Source: Flavobacterium degerlachei
GTDB lineage: Bacteria; Bacteroidota; Bacteroidia; Flavobacteriales; Flavobacteriaceae
Assembly: GCF_900106645.1 (NCBI RefSeq)
Contig: NZ_FNMV01000019.1
Location: 16,005-80,004, forward strand
Length of the DNA: 64,000 bases
Direction of reading: 5' to 3'
In this document: in pieces, positions 16,012-24,807 of the stretch
Layout: the number at the start of each line of letters is the position of its first letter
Numbering within the stretch: position 1 is the first letter of the stretch
Notes under the pieces: generated by a model
What the model saw: the letters and a program-made list of their open reading frames with translations, nothing else
Database searches by the model: none
What the model was told of the DNA's origin: nothing
Position numbers and translations under genes: made by a program

Positions 16012-18762
16012 TTAAAAAGGAAGTTTTGGTAGTTTTGAAATGAATTTAAATAAATCCTCTCCTAACTCTATCATTTTACCACCTTTTGCGACTAGTTCGG
16101 TTGGTAGAACACCAATTGCTACCCAATCTTTTATTTCTTTTGCTTTATTAAAGAATTTTTTTAATTTACCTACCGATTTCTTTACCTCGATTTCATTTTT
16201 GGCATCTTCCAATCTGCAAATTTCCAATAATGCGTTGGTAAAGTTGTCCTGCCATTCTTTATTTGCCTTACTGACATCTTCAAAGTCTTCCAAAATATCC
16301 TTAAGTTCTTCTATTTTATGATTATTAGAATAGTTGTTGTTGTAAACTGTTTGAGTACTATTTTTGCTTAATAACTGCCCATTGTTAATTACGTTTCCGT
16401 GGAAATGAATCCCTTGTTTTTCCATAGATTTAATTATCTTTGAAGAGTCTTCAAAATTTTCTATTACTTTTAAAACATCAATATTTTTAATCTTGTGCGT
16501 TGGATGATAATCAATAACTCTAATTCCATTATATAGACTTCCTATCATTTCGTCATATGAAAGAAATACATCTTCATATTCTTCGTCATAATAAAATTCA
16601 TTTTGTTGTTCAACATAGTTATCATATAAAACCTCTTCTTTAAATTTTAAAGAATATTTTGAATTAATATCTTTTATGTCACTTCTTAAAACTTCCCAAA
16701 AGCCCCTTATATTCTGACCTTTTATCCAAAAATCAATTATTTTTGAGTGTTGATTAGTTTCAACTAAAGCAAATGTTTCGTTGTTTAAATCTTTAAGAAC
16801 AATGCCGGATTGCCAATATCCATTTTCTATACATTTAGAAATATTACGTGCCATAAAACGATACATTATTAACATTTCAAATGCCGATTCAAATTGAAAT
16901 CTATAATGTTTAGCATCTGTTTTATATGTTTCAAATTCAATTGGTTTTTCGCCTTCGAAAGCACAAGGAACAAGATATTCGTCTTGAACAAATGGATTAT
17001 AAACGCACAAATCATAATCTGTCATTAATGCAAGTATGAATTGAAAATCCTTTGTTCTATATTTTAATTTTACTTTTTCATTAGCAAACAAATATTTTTC
17101 TTCTTTAAAAATCTCTTTTAAGTCTTTAAAATTCAAATGCCCTTTATTGGTTCTTGTTATTTCAGAAGTAATAACAGAATAAGCTCCAGTTGTTATCCAA
17201 TCAGGGTTTAAAACTTGTAGTTCCTCTAATATTGGTCTGTCAAAAAACACTATAGATCCAATTTTATCTAATTGTTTTAAAAGATTTTTTCGATTAGTCT
17301 CATTATAATATTTATTGTTATCACATATTATATCATATTCATTATATGCAATGAAATTTTTGTTTACGGTTACGTTTTTCTCTAGTTCGCTTTTAATTTT
17401 AAACCAGTTAATTGGATATTGAACTAATAAATCTCTTTGAGTTAAAATAATTTTGGTTAATTCATATTTAAAATTATCAAAACCTTCTCCTTCTTTACAG
17501 GATAATAAAAAAGGGTCCTTTAATTTAGGATATGTTTTTCTTAATTCATAGAAATTTTTATTATTATGTGAATTTTTATCTTTTTCTTCTTTCCAATTAT
17601 AAACTATTAAAACTTCAGAACCTTTTCCTAATTTTTCAATTTGTTCTAGCCAATAAATTGCAGATGAATCATTTCTAGGGTCTAGAAGCAGTATGTAAAT
17701 AACTTTCTCTGTTAGGAAAAATTGGTGAAGTGAATGTTGGATATGTTGACCTCCAAAATCCCATAAATTAACTCTAATATCTTCTCCTTCTTTGTTTTTA
17801 ATTTCACTCCAAGTCTTTTTATTTATACCGTGTGTTGTTTCTTCTTTTGTATAAGGCATGCCAATTATTTTTTTCATCAAACTGGTTTTCCCTAATCCTC
17901 CATCACCAACAAAAATAAGTTTGCATTCATTTAAAGATTTTAGATTATAGGTCCTAGCATCTTCAAAATATTGAATTATAGTTTCGTTTCCTTGTTCAAT
18001 TACTTCAATTGGTGGGATTGTAAAATGATTATATTGTATATAAATGATGTTTTCTAATTCTTCATCGAGATCAAATTGATCATAAATTATATCAAAATTT
18101 TTCACAATGAATTTCTCTAAAGGTCTTAAATCACTAATTTTATTACTGCTAATATCTATATGGGTTAAACTGTTTAAATTTGAAAGAGATGATATATCAG
18201 TAATTCTATTGTTTCCTAAATCCAGATTATTTAAATCATGCAAATTAGATAATATATTTATATCCGATATTTGATTATTCCACAAAAATAAATTTTCAAT
18301 ATTTATTAGTTCAGCAAGGGGTGATATATCGACAATTTTATTATTTCTCAATCCAAGAAATCTGAGTTTTTTAAAATTTTTCAAAATTGATAGCTGTGAT
18401 ATTTCGTTTGAGCCTAAATCTAAATAGGATAAAAAGTTTAAGGTTTTTAATGGGGCTAAATCTTCAATAGAGCAACCGCGTAAAGTTAGTTTTACGAGGT
18501 TTTTAAAATAAATAATATCATTTAAATTATTTATTTTGATATCAGTAATAATCAATGTCTCTAATTTGACTAAACTACTTATAATTTTTAAATCTAAATG
18601 CTTGTTTAGTTGTCTTAAAACAAGTTCTATAATTTCACCTGTTTCGTTTAATAAAAAATAATTTTCATCATAATAATCCATTTCATAGGTTTCATCTCTG
18701 CCTTGTGAAATTGTTATTCTATATTCTTTTTCTAATTCATTTATTATGTTTAGATTGTTCAT
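16012..18762 (-). CDS. LRR-Roc-COR (Roco family) GTPase
   Basis: The 916-aa protein has four parts. Residues 65-215 hold about seven 22-residue leucine-rich repeats of the NxIxDISPLxxL type. Residues 280-430 are a Roc GTPase with P-loop GDGGLGKTS (286-294), switch II DFGGQH (335-340) and SCKEGEG; the G4 motif is poor (VYNWKEEKD). Residues 450-720 are a COR domain (NPDWITTGAYSVI). Residues 780-916 are a short Asn/Gly-rich piece followed by charged helices. No membrane segment or signal is seen. Bacterial Roco proteins are poorly understood; roles in signalling or defence are proposed. The gene looks more AT-rich than its neighbours and lies between direct repeats, which suggests acquisition. 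Confidence 0.88.
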   Translation of the reverse strand: MNNLNIINELEKEYRITISQGRDETYEMDYYDENYFLLNETGEIIELVLRQLNKHLDLKIISSLVKLETLIITDIKINNLNDIIYFKNLVKLTLRGCSIEDLAPLKTLNFLSYLDLGSNEISQLSILKNFKKLRFLGLRNNKIVDISPLAELINIENLFLWNNQISDINILSNLHDLNNLDLGNNRITDISSLSNLNSLTHIDISSNKISDLRPLEKFIVKNFDIIYDQFDLDEELENIIYIQYNHFTIPPIEVIEQGNETIIQYFEDARTYNLKSLNECKLIFVGDGGLGKTSLMKKIIGMPYTKEETTHGINKKTWSEIKNKEGEDIRVNLWDFGGQHIQHSLHQFFLTEKVIYILLLDPRNDSSAIYWLEQIEKLGKGSEVLIVYNWKEEKDKNSHNNKNFYELRKTYPKLKDPFLLSCKEGEGFDNFKYELTKIILTQRDLLVQYPINWFKIKSELEKNVTVNKNFIAYNEYDIICDNNKYYNETNRKNLLKQLDKIGSIVFFDRPILEELQVLNPDWITTGAYSVITSEITRTNKGHLNFKDLKEIFKEEKYLFANEKVKLKYRTKDFQFILALMTDYDLCVYNPFVQDEYLVPCAFEGEKPIEFETYKTDAKHYRFQFESAFEMLIMYRFMARNISKCIENGYWQSGIVLKDLNNETFALVETNQHSKIIDFWIKGQNIRGFWEVLRSDIKDINSKYSLKFKEEVLYDNYVEQQNEFYYDEEYEDVFLSYDEMIGSLYNGIRVIDYHPTHKIKNIDVLKVIENFEDSSKIIKSMEKQGIHFHGNVINNGQLLSKNSTQTVYNNNYSNNHKIEELKDILEDFEDVSKANKEWQDNFTNALLEICRLEDAKNEIEVKKSVGKLKKFFNKAKEIKDWVAIGVLPTELVAKGGKMIELGEDLFKFISKLPKLPF

Positions 18763-18855
18763 ATCAGCTTTTTTACAATAAACTTTTTAATTAAACTTTA
18801 TTTAAGTTCAAATATAACAAACATTACCCTACAATTTCGATATAATAATTTATTA

Positions 18856-18951
18856 AGAGCCCAAATGCCCTAGCCCAGATTGAAGCGGAAATCCTTTTTG
18901 TTTTTTCTTTAAAAATAAAAAGATTGCAGTGTAAAGCTGGAAAAAGCTCCT
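18856..18951 (-). repeat. REP-like dispersed repeat, copy 3 (right flank of the Roco gene)
   Basis: Read on the minus strand it starts AGGAGCTTTTTCCAGCTTTA and ends GCTTCAATCTGGGCTAGGGC. It is the closest relative of copy 2, in the same orientation, and with the adjoining hairpin forms a direct repeat around the Roco gene. Confidence 0.8.
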
Positions 18952-18963
18952 GAAAAAAAGTCA

Positions 18964-19000
18964 CAAAAAAACCGCCAATCTCACGAAAGGCGGTTTTTGT
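18964..19000. terminator. Terminator hairpin downstream of rng
   Basis: AAAAACCGCC and GGCGGTTTTT stem, with the same loop start (AATCTCAC) as the hairpin at 15968. The rng stop codon follows at 19001 on the minus strand. Confidence 0.85.
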
Positions 19001-20545
19001 TTATTCCTTTATAACATTTCCTTTTTTATCGTAGAAATGATATTCTAAATACGTGTAAGCGTCACGAGGTATAATTTTCACCCATTTTTTATGTTCAAAA
19101 AACCATTTTGAACGTAATGATGGAAAACCTTTGGTAAGGTATGCTGCCACAAAAGGATGTACATTAAGCACAACTTCTTGATGACTTTTTAAAACTCTTT
19201 CTAAATCAGAATTGATTCTGTCGATAATTAAAATTGGTGCTTCAATTTCACCTTTAACATCATTAGGATCTTCTTCTCTAGTTTTAATATTTACTTCTGG
19301 TCTTACTCTTTGTCTTGTAATTTGAACTAATCCAAATTTACTTGGGGGTAAGATCTTGTGTTTCGCTTTATCATCGCTCATTTCTTCTCTAAGGAAGTCG
19401 AACAATATTTTACGATTTTCAGGATTAGACAAGTCGATAAAATCAATTACAATTATACCACCCATATCACGTAGACGCAATTGTCTGGCGATTTCGGCAG
19501 CGGCAATCATATTAACTTCCATTGCGGTGTCTTCTTGGTTGGTGGCTTTATTAGAACGGTTTCCGCTATTTACGTCAATGACGTGTAAAGCTTCAGTATG
19601 TTCGATAATAAGATAAGCACCTTTACTCATGGACACTGTTTTCCCGAATGAAGTCTTGATTTGTCTCTCTATGTTGTATTTCTCAAAAATGGGCGTATCA
19701 TTTGATTGATAAAACTTAACAATTGATTGTTTTGAAGGTGCAATTTCTTGCAAATAATCCTTCGTTTGATTGTACAACTCTTCATCATCAATTTGAATAC
19801 CACTAAAGGTATCGTTGAAGACGTCTCTTAATATTGATGAAGCTCTATTGAGCTCTCCTAATATTTTTGACGGATGATGAGCGGTTGGTAATTTTTTACA
19901 CATTGCATCCCATCTGCTAAGCAGGTTCTGCATGTCTTTTTCTAATTCGGCTGTGTTTTTGCCTTCTGCTACTGTGCGAACAATAACACCAAATCCTTTA
20001 GGTTTGATAGATTGTACTAATCGTTTAAGACGGTCCTTTTCTTTCTTATCTTCTATCTTTTGAGAAATAGAGACACGATCCGAGAAAGGGACTAAAACAA
20101 TAAATCTTCCGGCAAGAGAAAGCTCAGCGCTAATCCTTGGTCCTTTTGTAGATATTGGTTCTTTAACAACTTGTACTAAAATAGATTGGTTGGCATTTAT
20201 TACATCTGTAATAGTACCGTCTTTGTCTATCTCTTTTTCAAACTGAAAGTTTTTTAGGGAGAAATCTTTTATTTTACCTGCGCTTACAAGTTTTATGAAT
20301 TTCAGTTGGGAAGTTAGATTTGGACCTAAATCATGATAATGTAAAAAGGCGTCTTTTTCGTAGCCTACATTTACAAAAGCAGCATTCAATCCAGCAACTG
20401 GTTTCCGTATTTTAGCGATAAAAATATCACCTACTTGAAAGTTGCTTTTTTCTTCTTCTTTGTGTAATTCAATTAGTTTTCCATCTTTTAATAAGGCAAA
20501 ATCTACGAAATCAGAACTAGATCTAATGATTAATTCTTTATTCAC
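19001..20545 (-). CDS. rng: Ribonuclease E/G family endoribonuclease
   Basis: The product has 514 residues from a GTG at 20545 (VNKELIIRSSS); the frame extends upstream to 20617, but those 24 extra codons read like AT-rich leader and do not fit the family. An S1 RNA-binding domain lies at about 35-115 (QVGDIFIAKIRKPVAGLNAAFVNVG). The catalytic DNase-I-like part has the two metal-binding Asp motifs, HVIDVNSG and IVIDFIDL. This single-strand RNA endonuclease matures rRNA and degrades mRNA. The long C-terminal scaffold of E. coli RNase E is missing, so it is RNase G length. Confidence 0.93.
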   Translation of the reverse strand: MNKELIIRSSSDFVDFALLKDGKLIELHKEEEKSNFQVGDIFIAKIRKPVAGLNAAFVNVGYEKDAFLHYHDLGPNLTSQLKFIKLVSAGKIKDFSLKNFQFEKEIDKDGTITDVINANQSILVQVVKEPISTKGPRISAELSLAGRFIVLVPFSDRVSISQKIEDKKEKDRLKRLVQSIKPKGFGVIVRTVAEGKNTAELEKDMQNLLSRWDAMCKKLPTAHHPSKILGELNRASSILRDVFNDTFSGIQIDDEELYNQTKDYLQEIAPSKQSIVKFYQSNDTPIFEKYNIERQIKTSFGKTVSMSKGAYLIIEHTEALHVIDVNSGNRSNKATNQEDTAMEVNMIAAAEIARQLRLRDMGGIIVIDFIDLSNPENRKILFDFLREEMSDDKAKHKILPPSKFGLVQITRQRVRPEVNIKTREEDPNDVKGEIEAPILIIDRINSDLERVLKSHQEVVLNVHPFVAAYLTKGFPSLRSKWFFEHKKWVKIIPRDAYTYLEYHFYDKKGNVIKE

Positions 20546-20719
20546 GATGTAAATTTTTATCCAAACTTTTAGCTTAAAGTTTAAAATTTCAGGTTTAAAG
20601 TTAAAAACTCGGACCATAAACTTTTAACTCACAACTGAATTGTTAGGATGGATTAAACAATAAATTTAACAGGTATTGAACCCGGTGAAAAGAAGATTAT
20701 TGGAGAGCAGAATAAAGAG

Positions 20720-20741
20720 CATAGACTTTTCGTCGTCTATG
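20720..20741. other. Hairpin between the 30-aa gene and rng
   Basis: CATAGAC and GTCTATG form a 7-bp stem with an 8-nt loop, 175 nt upstream of the rng start. It could be part of the rng leader or an end of the 30-aa gene transcript; no T-run of terminator type follows directly. Confidence 0.35.
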
Positions 20742-20798
20742 TTCTATTATCTTTTCTCTTTGATCTTTTTTCAATTTCAATGAACGTTTAAAAAGAAA

Positions 20799-20823
20799 AA
20801 AGTAGTTTAAAACTACTTTTTCT
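20799..20823. terminator. Hairpin overlapping the stop of the 30-aa gene
   Basis: AAAAAGTAGTTT and AAACTACTTTTT form a near-perfect palindrome that includes the TAG stop codon. The A/T flanks make it a plausible terminator on either strand. Confidence 0.6.
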
Positions 20824-20905
20824 TTTTGTGACGGTTAGCTCTCGCTCTTTTTTTACGTTTGTGAGTAGCGACCTTATGTCTTTTTCTTTTTTTACCGCTT
20901 GGCAT
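20813..20905 (-). CDS. 30-aa very basic protein of the AURKAIP1/COX24 type
   Basis: This short frame encodes 30 residues from ATG at 20905, of which about two thirds are Lys, Arg or His (MPSGKKRKRHKVATHKRKKR, then RANRH and Lys). It is a typical Bacteroidota AURKAIP1/COX24-domain miniprotein; relatives in mitochondria (mS38) and actinobacteria (bS22) are ribosomal proteins, so a small ribosomal component is the best guess. It lies 27 nt downstream of the HU gene and probably shares its transcript, ending at the overlapping hairpin. The sequence is conserved enough in my recall to be confident it is real. Confidence 0.85.
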   Translation of the reverse strand: MPSGKKRKRHKVATHKRKKRARANRHKKKK

Positions 20906-20932
20906 ATCTTTTCGATTTTATGATTAATATTA

Positions 20933-21223
20933 TTATTTTGCTTCGTTATTTATTTTTACACCTTCCACAAAAACTTTTGCAGGTTTGAATGCAGGAATGT
21001 TGTGTGCAGGAATTTTAATGGTGGTATTTTTAGAAATATTTCTTCCAGTTTTTTCAGCTCTTGTTTTAACAATAAAGCTTCCAAATCCTCTTAAGTATAC
21101 ATTATCACCAGTTTCTAATGAATTTTTAACTTCAGTCATAAAAGTCTCTACTGTTGCTTGAACATCACCTTTTTCTAGACCTAATTTTTCTGAAATTTTT
21201 GCTACGATATCTGCTTTCGTCAT
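20933..21223 (-). CDS. hup: HU/IHF family DNA-binding protein
   Basis: The 96-aa nucleoid protein has the HU fold: N-terminal helices (TKADIVAKISEKLGLEKGDV), the GDNVYLRGFGSF beta turn (residues 39-50), a DNA-clasping arm with the PAHNIPAFKPAK motif (72-83; more usually NPxTG...IP.....F.PGK), and a basic end. It binds and bends DNA with little sequence preference as a dimer. The gene has a well-formed -7 box upstream and is followed by the 30-aa basic protein gene, so DNA packaging and a probable ribosomal miniprotein would share expression. Confidence 0.93.
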   Translation of the reverse strand: MTKADIVAKISEKLGLEKGDVQATVETFMTEVKNSLETGDNVYLRGFGSFIVKTRAEKTGRNISKNTTIKIPAHNIPAFKPAKVFVEGVKINNEAK

Positions 21224-21267
21224 TTTCTTTCCTTATTTATTATATTGTAATAATTTTTTTGAGTGTG

Positions 21268-21275
21268 CAAATATA
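21268..21275 (-). promoter_or_regulatory. -7 promoter element of the HU gene
   Basis: On the minus strand TATATTTG fits TAnnTTTG, 44 nt before the ATG. A TTG lies 21 nt further upstream, giving a plausible complete promoter. Confidence 0.6.
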
Positions 21276-21332
21276 TGAATTTAAAAAACAATTATTCAAG
21301 CTAATTCGTTAAAATTTAATCACATAAACTTT

Positions 21333-21340
21333 TACATTTG
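21333..21340 (+). promoter_or_regulatory. -7 promoter element of the mutY-ssb-gldE-gldD cluster
   Basis: TACATTTG fits TAnnTTTG and lies 17 nt before the mutY ATG. No -33 box is evident. Confidence 0.55.
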
Positions 21341-21357
21341 CAAACAAATATTTAACA

Positions 21358-22392
21358 ATGAGATTTTCTAATTCGCTTATACAGTGGTATTTAATTAATA
21401 AGCGAGATTTACCTTGGCGAAACACAACAAATCCATATCTAATTTGGCTCTCTGAAATCATGCTGCAACAGACGCGTGTTGCTCAAGGAACGCCGTATTT
21501 TTTGTCTTTTGTAGACGCTTTTCCTACCGTTTTTGACTTGGCTAAAGCCGATGAAGAACAGGTTTTGAAACTGTGGCAAGGACTAGGTTATTATTCCCGT
21601 GCTCGAAACCTTCATAAGACTGCTCAATATGTCGCCACGGAACTCAATGGTGTTTTTCCTAATAACTACAATGATCTTTTAGGTCTTAAAGGTGTAGGGG
21701 AATATACGGCCGCTGCTATTGCCTCATTTTCTTATGAGGAGGCGGTTCCAGTTGTAGACGGAAATGTATTTCGAGTTTTGTCTCGTTATTTTGATCTAGA
21801 AACTGATATTGCTTTGGCTTCCGCCAAAAAGGAGTTTGCAGCATTGGCTTTCGAATTAATGCCAAAAGATAATCCTGCAACATTTAATCAGGCAATAATG
21901 GAATTTGGAGCGTTGCAATGTGTTCCTAAAAGTCCTAATTGTGGTGTTTGTTTGTTTAATGATAGTTGCGCTGCTTTGCAAAAAAAGAAAGTAGACCAAT
22001 TGCCGGTGAAATCGAAGAAGATAAAAGTAAGGAATCGCTATTTTAATTATTTAGTGGTTTCGGATGATAATGAAGATACAATTGTCCAAAAACGAACATC
22101 AAAAGGGATTTGGCAAAATCTATATGAGTTTCCTTTGATAGAAACGGAGGCGGTTGAAAGTTTTGATTATATAGTAGAACGTATCGAGAAAGAATTTTTT
22201 GTAAACGAAACTATAGAGAACGTAATGGAGTATAATGAAAAAAGTATCATTCACAAGCTTTCTCATCAGCATTTACATATCAAGTTCTGGAAAGTAAATA
22301 TAAAAGGAATCATTGAAAATGGTACGGATGCGGCTACTTTAAGAACGTTTCCTTTTCCTATAGTAATTCATAATTTTATCGAAAAGGAGTAA
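21358..22392 (+). CDS. mutY: A/G-specific adenine DNA glycosylase
   Basis: The 344-aa enzyme removes A opposite 8-oxoG. It has the helix-hairpin-helix LKGVGEYTAAAIASF (about 109-123) followed by the catalytic Asp in VVDGNVFRV, and a 4Fe-4S loop with C-x6-C-x2-C-x5-C spacing (CVPKSPNCGVC...C, about 185-202). A C-terminal NUDIX-like 8-oxoG recognition domain fills 230-344. It begins the cluster mutY-ssb-gldE-gldD, which is conserved in gliding Flavobacterium species, although why DNA repair precedes gliding genes is not known. Confidence 0.96.
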   Translation: MRFSNSLIQWYLINKRDLPWRNTTNPYLIWLSEIMLQQTRVAQGTPYFLSFVDAFPTVFDLAKADEEQVLKLWQGLGYYSRARNLHKTAQYVATELNGVFPNNYNDLLGLKGVGEYTAAAIASFSYEEAVPVVDGNVFRVLSRYFDLETDIALASAKKEFAALAFELMPKDNPATFNQAIMEFGALQCVPKSPNCGVCLFNDSCAALQKKKVDQLPVKSKKIKVRNRYFNYLVVSDDNEDTIVQKRTSKGIWQNLYEFPLIETEAVESFDYIVERIEKEFFVNETIENVMEYNEKSIIHKLSHQHLHIKFWKVNIKGIIENGTDAATLRTFPFPIVIHNFIEKE

Positions 22393-22413
22393 TATTAGAG
22401 ACTTAAAAAAATG

Positions 22414-22421
22414 TATCTTTG
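22414..22421 (+). promoter_or_regulatory. -7 promoter element of ssb
   Basis: TATCTTTG fits TAnnTTTG and lies 21 nt before the ATG at 22443. It overlaps the longer in-frame TTG start at 22419, which excludes that start. Confidence 0.55.
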
Positions 22422-22442
22422 AGATATATCCATAATATTGAC

Positions 22443-22883
22443 ATGAACGGAACACTAAATAAAGTGATGCTAATTGGGCATCTTGGCGATGAAATAAAAA
22501 TGCACTATTTTGATGGTGGTAATTGTATTGGGCGATTTCAATTGGCGACAAATGAAGTTTATATCAATAAAACGACCAACGAAAAGATAACCTCTACTGA
22601 GTGGCATAATCTGGTAGTGCGCAATAAAGCTGCTGAACTTTGTGAAAAGCATTTGTCAAAAGGGGATAAGATATATGTAGAAGGCAGAATCAGGTCCCGC
22701 CAATGGCAGGCTGAGGACGGTACTACAAAACATACGAGTGAAATTCAGGTGACCGAATTTACATTTCTGTCTACTAAAAAAGCTGCTGAAAACAACAAGC
22801 AGATTCCCGCACCAGAATCCGTAAAAAATACTAACTTTGACCCACAAAATAATGGCTTACCAATCAATGATTTGCCATTTTGA
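22443..22883 (+). CDS. ssb: Single-stranded DNA-binding protein
   Basis: The 146-aa protein has an N-terminal OB-fold (NKVMLIGHLGDEIK, STEWHNLVVRNKAAELCEKHLSKGD, YVEGRIRSRQW) and a flexible tail ending in NDLPF, the acidic SSB tip that recruits repair and replication enzymes. The start at 22443 gives the usual MNGTLNKVMLIG N-terminus. It lies 50 nt after mutY and 24 nt before gldE, so co-transcription is likely, with an extra promoter in front. Confidence 0.95.
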   Translation: MNGTLNKVMLIGHLGDEIKMHYFDGGNCIGRFQLATNEVYINKTTNEKITSTEWHNLVVRNKAAELCEKHLSKGDKIYVEGRIRSRQWQAEDGTTKHTSEIQVTEFTFLSTKKAAENNKQIPAPESVKNTNFDPQNNGLPINDLPF

Positions 22884-22906
22884 TTGTTTAACTAATTTTA
22901 TATAAT

Positions 22907-24223
22907 TTGGACCCAGATCCCAGTTTAATTCTTGCGTATACAGTAGATACTAATCTAGTATATGGATTTATCGGAATAGCCGTGTTGCTTATATGCTCGG
23001 CATTAGTTTCCGGTGCAGAAGTGGCATTATTCTCGTTGTCGCAAACGGAAGTAGATGAAACAATACAAGGAAATGCTTCCAAAGGGAAAATCATTTCCGA
23101 ACTGCTACAACGACCAAAAAAATTATTGGCAACGCTACTTGTGGCTAATAACTTCATCAATATTGGAGTGGTGATCTTATTCTCATTTATAGGCGGAAAC
23201 TTGTTTTCTTCTATAACTTCCCCAGTATTAAAATTTACTTTAGAAGTAGTCCTAGTAACCTTTTTGTTATTGCTATTTGGTGAAGTTTTACCTAAGGTAT
23301 ACGCCAGCAGAAATAATATAAAGTTTGCTAAAGCGATAGCCTACCCAATAGCAGTACTTGATAAATTGCTTTCGCCAATTAGTATTCCAATGAGGGAAAC
23401 AACGGTGTACTTGCACAATAAGCTAGGAAAGCAAAAAAATAATTTCTCGGTAGATCAGTTGTCGCAAGCTTTAGAATTGACTTCGTCAGAGGAAACCTCG
23501 GTTGAAGAGCAAAAAATATTGTTTGGTATTGTGACTTTTGGGAATACAGATACTAAACAGGTGATGAGTCCTAGGATTGATATTTTTGGGTTAGAAATGA
23601 CGGAATCTTTTTCTGATATTTATTCGAAAATTATAGAAAAAGGATATTCAAGAATCCCAGTTTACAGAGATAATATTGATCAGATAGAAGGCGTTTTATT
23701 TGTTAAAGATTTACTACCTCATTTAGATAATGATAATTTTGAGTGGAATACCTTGATCAGAGAGCCGTTTTTCGTTCCTGAAAATAAAAAACTAGACAAT
23801 TTGTTAAAAGATTTTCAGAGAATGAAAAGTCATCTTGCCATCGTAGTTGATGAATATGGAGGTACTTCAGGTCTTGTTTCTCTTGAAGATGTTATTGAAG
23901 AAATTGTAGGTGATATCAGTGACGAATTTGATAACGAAAATGCAAATTTCATTAAAATTGACGATAGGAATTACCTTTTTGAAGGGAGAGCAAACTTGAA
24001 AGATTTCTATAGGATTATAGATGTTGATGAAGAAGTGTTTGAAATTAAAAAAGGTGAAGCGGAAACGCTGGCTGGATTTATCCTCGAAATTTCAGGAAAC
24101 TTCCCTGCAAAAGGTCAAAAGATTTTATACGAAAATTGCATGTTTACAATAGAAACAGTAGATAAAAAACGGATCAAACAGATAAAAGTAGCGATTGATG
24201 CTAAGATTAAAGATGGGAAATAA
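22907..24223 (+). CDS. gldE: Gliding motility protein GldE, CNNM/CBS-type membrane protein
   Basis: The 438-aa protein starts at a TTG. It has a CNNM-like membrane domain (about 12-190, with LICSALVSGAEVALFSLS), a pair of CBS domains (about 205-330, MSPRIDIFGLEMTESF and HLAIVVDEYGGTSGLVSLEDVIEEIVGDISDE), and a CorC/HlyC-type C-terminal domain. This is the layout of a Mg2+/metal-transport relative. The mutY-ssb-gldE-gldD order is the known Flavobacterium arrangement, and GldE was described as a partial suppressor of gldD mutants. It overlaps gldD by 11 nt. Confidence 0.92.
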   Translation: MDPDPSLILAYTVDTNLVYGFIGIAVLLICSALVSGAEVALFSLSQTEVDETIQGNASKGKIISELLQRPKKLLATLLVANNFINIGVVILFSFIGGNLFSSITSPVLKFTLEVVLVTFLLLLFGEVLPKVYASRNNIKFAKAIAYPIAVLDKLLSPISIPMRETTVYLHNKLGKQKNNFSVDQLSQALELTSSEETSVEEQKILFGIVTFGNTDTKQVMSPRIDIFGLEMTESFSDIYSKIIEKGYSRIPVYRDNIDQIEGVLFVKDLLPHLDNDNFEWNTLIREPFFVPENKKLDNLLKDFQRMKSHLAIVVDEYGGTSGLVSLEDVIEEIVGDISDEFDNENANFIKIDDRNYLFEGRANLKDFYRIIDVDEEVFEIKKGEAETLAGFILEISGNFPAKGQKILYENCMFTIETVDKKRIKQIKVAIDAKIKDGK

Positions 24224-24794
24224 AAGACAAAATCGTAAGTCCGTTGTTGGGATAGTTTTTACGGTTTTTGGACTATTATTGTTTAGCGGTTGTAAGGATG
24301 ATGTTTTTCCTAAGCCAGCTAGTCATTTACGTTTGGATTACCCAATGGCGAAATATGTGGATTTTGAAAACGACTGTCCGTTTAGTTTCGAAATGAATTC
24401 GGATGCGGTTATAAAAGGGGAGAAGGATTGCGGATTTACTATTTCGTACCCAAAAATGAAAGCGACAATTTATCTTACTTATAAACCTGTCAACAGTAAT
24501 ATAAATTTCTTGTTGAGAGATGCTCAGAAATTAACGTATGAGCATGTTATTAAAGCCGATGACATATTAGAGCAGCCTTATTTGGACCCAAGTAAAAAAG
24601 TATATGGAATGTTTTATCAGGTAGATGGAAATGCGGCTACCAATTCCCAGTTTTATGTAACGGATAGCACCAAGCATTTTGTTACGGGTTCTGTTTATTT
24701 CTACACAAAGCCCAATTATGACTCGATTATGCCTGCGGCGAGTTATGTTAGAAACGATATGCAACGGTTGATGGAAACCTTGAAATGGAAATAA
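24213..24794 (+). CDS. gldD: Gliding motility lipoprotein GldD
   Basis: The 193-aa protein starts at the ATG at 24213, inside the end of gldE; earlier in-frame starts at 24195 and 24198 lengthen a weak signal peptide. The signal ends in a lipobox (LFSGC, Cys about residue 27). The mature part begins KDDVFPKPASHLRLDYP and holds no known catalytic motif. GldD is a lipoprotein required for flavobacterial gliding and for secretion of motility adhesins, probably alongside the type IX secretion/gliding machinery in the envelope. A strong terminator follows. Confidence 0.93.
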   Translation: MGNKRQNRKSVVGIVFTVFGLLLFSGCKDDVFPKPASHLRLDYPMAKYVDFENDCPFSFEMNSDAVIKGEKDCGFTISYPKMKATIYLTYKPVNSNINFLLRDAQKLTYEHVIKADDILEQPYLDPSKKVYGMFYQVDGNAATNSQFYVTDSTKHFVTGSVYFYTKPNYDSIMPAASYVRNDMQRLMETLKWK

Positions 24795-24807
24795 GAGTAT
24801 AAAAAAA

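Noticed and set aside
16040..16321. 93-aa frame on the plus strand within the Roco gene
   Set aside because: It is antisense to the Roco C-terminus, whose frame has strong domain support.
20546..20617. 24-residue N-terminal extension of the RNase G gene
   Set aside because: The extra residues do not match the family start; GTG at 20545 gives the expected N-terminus.
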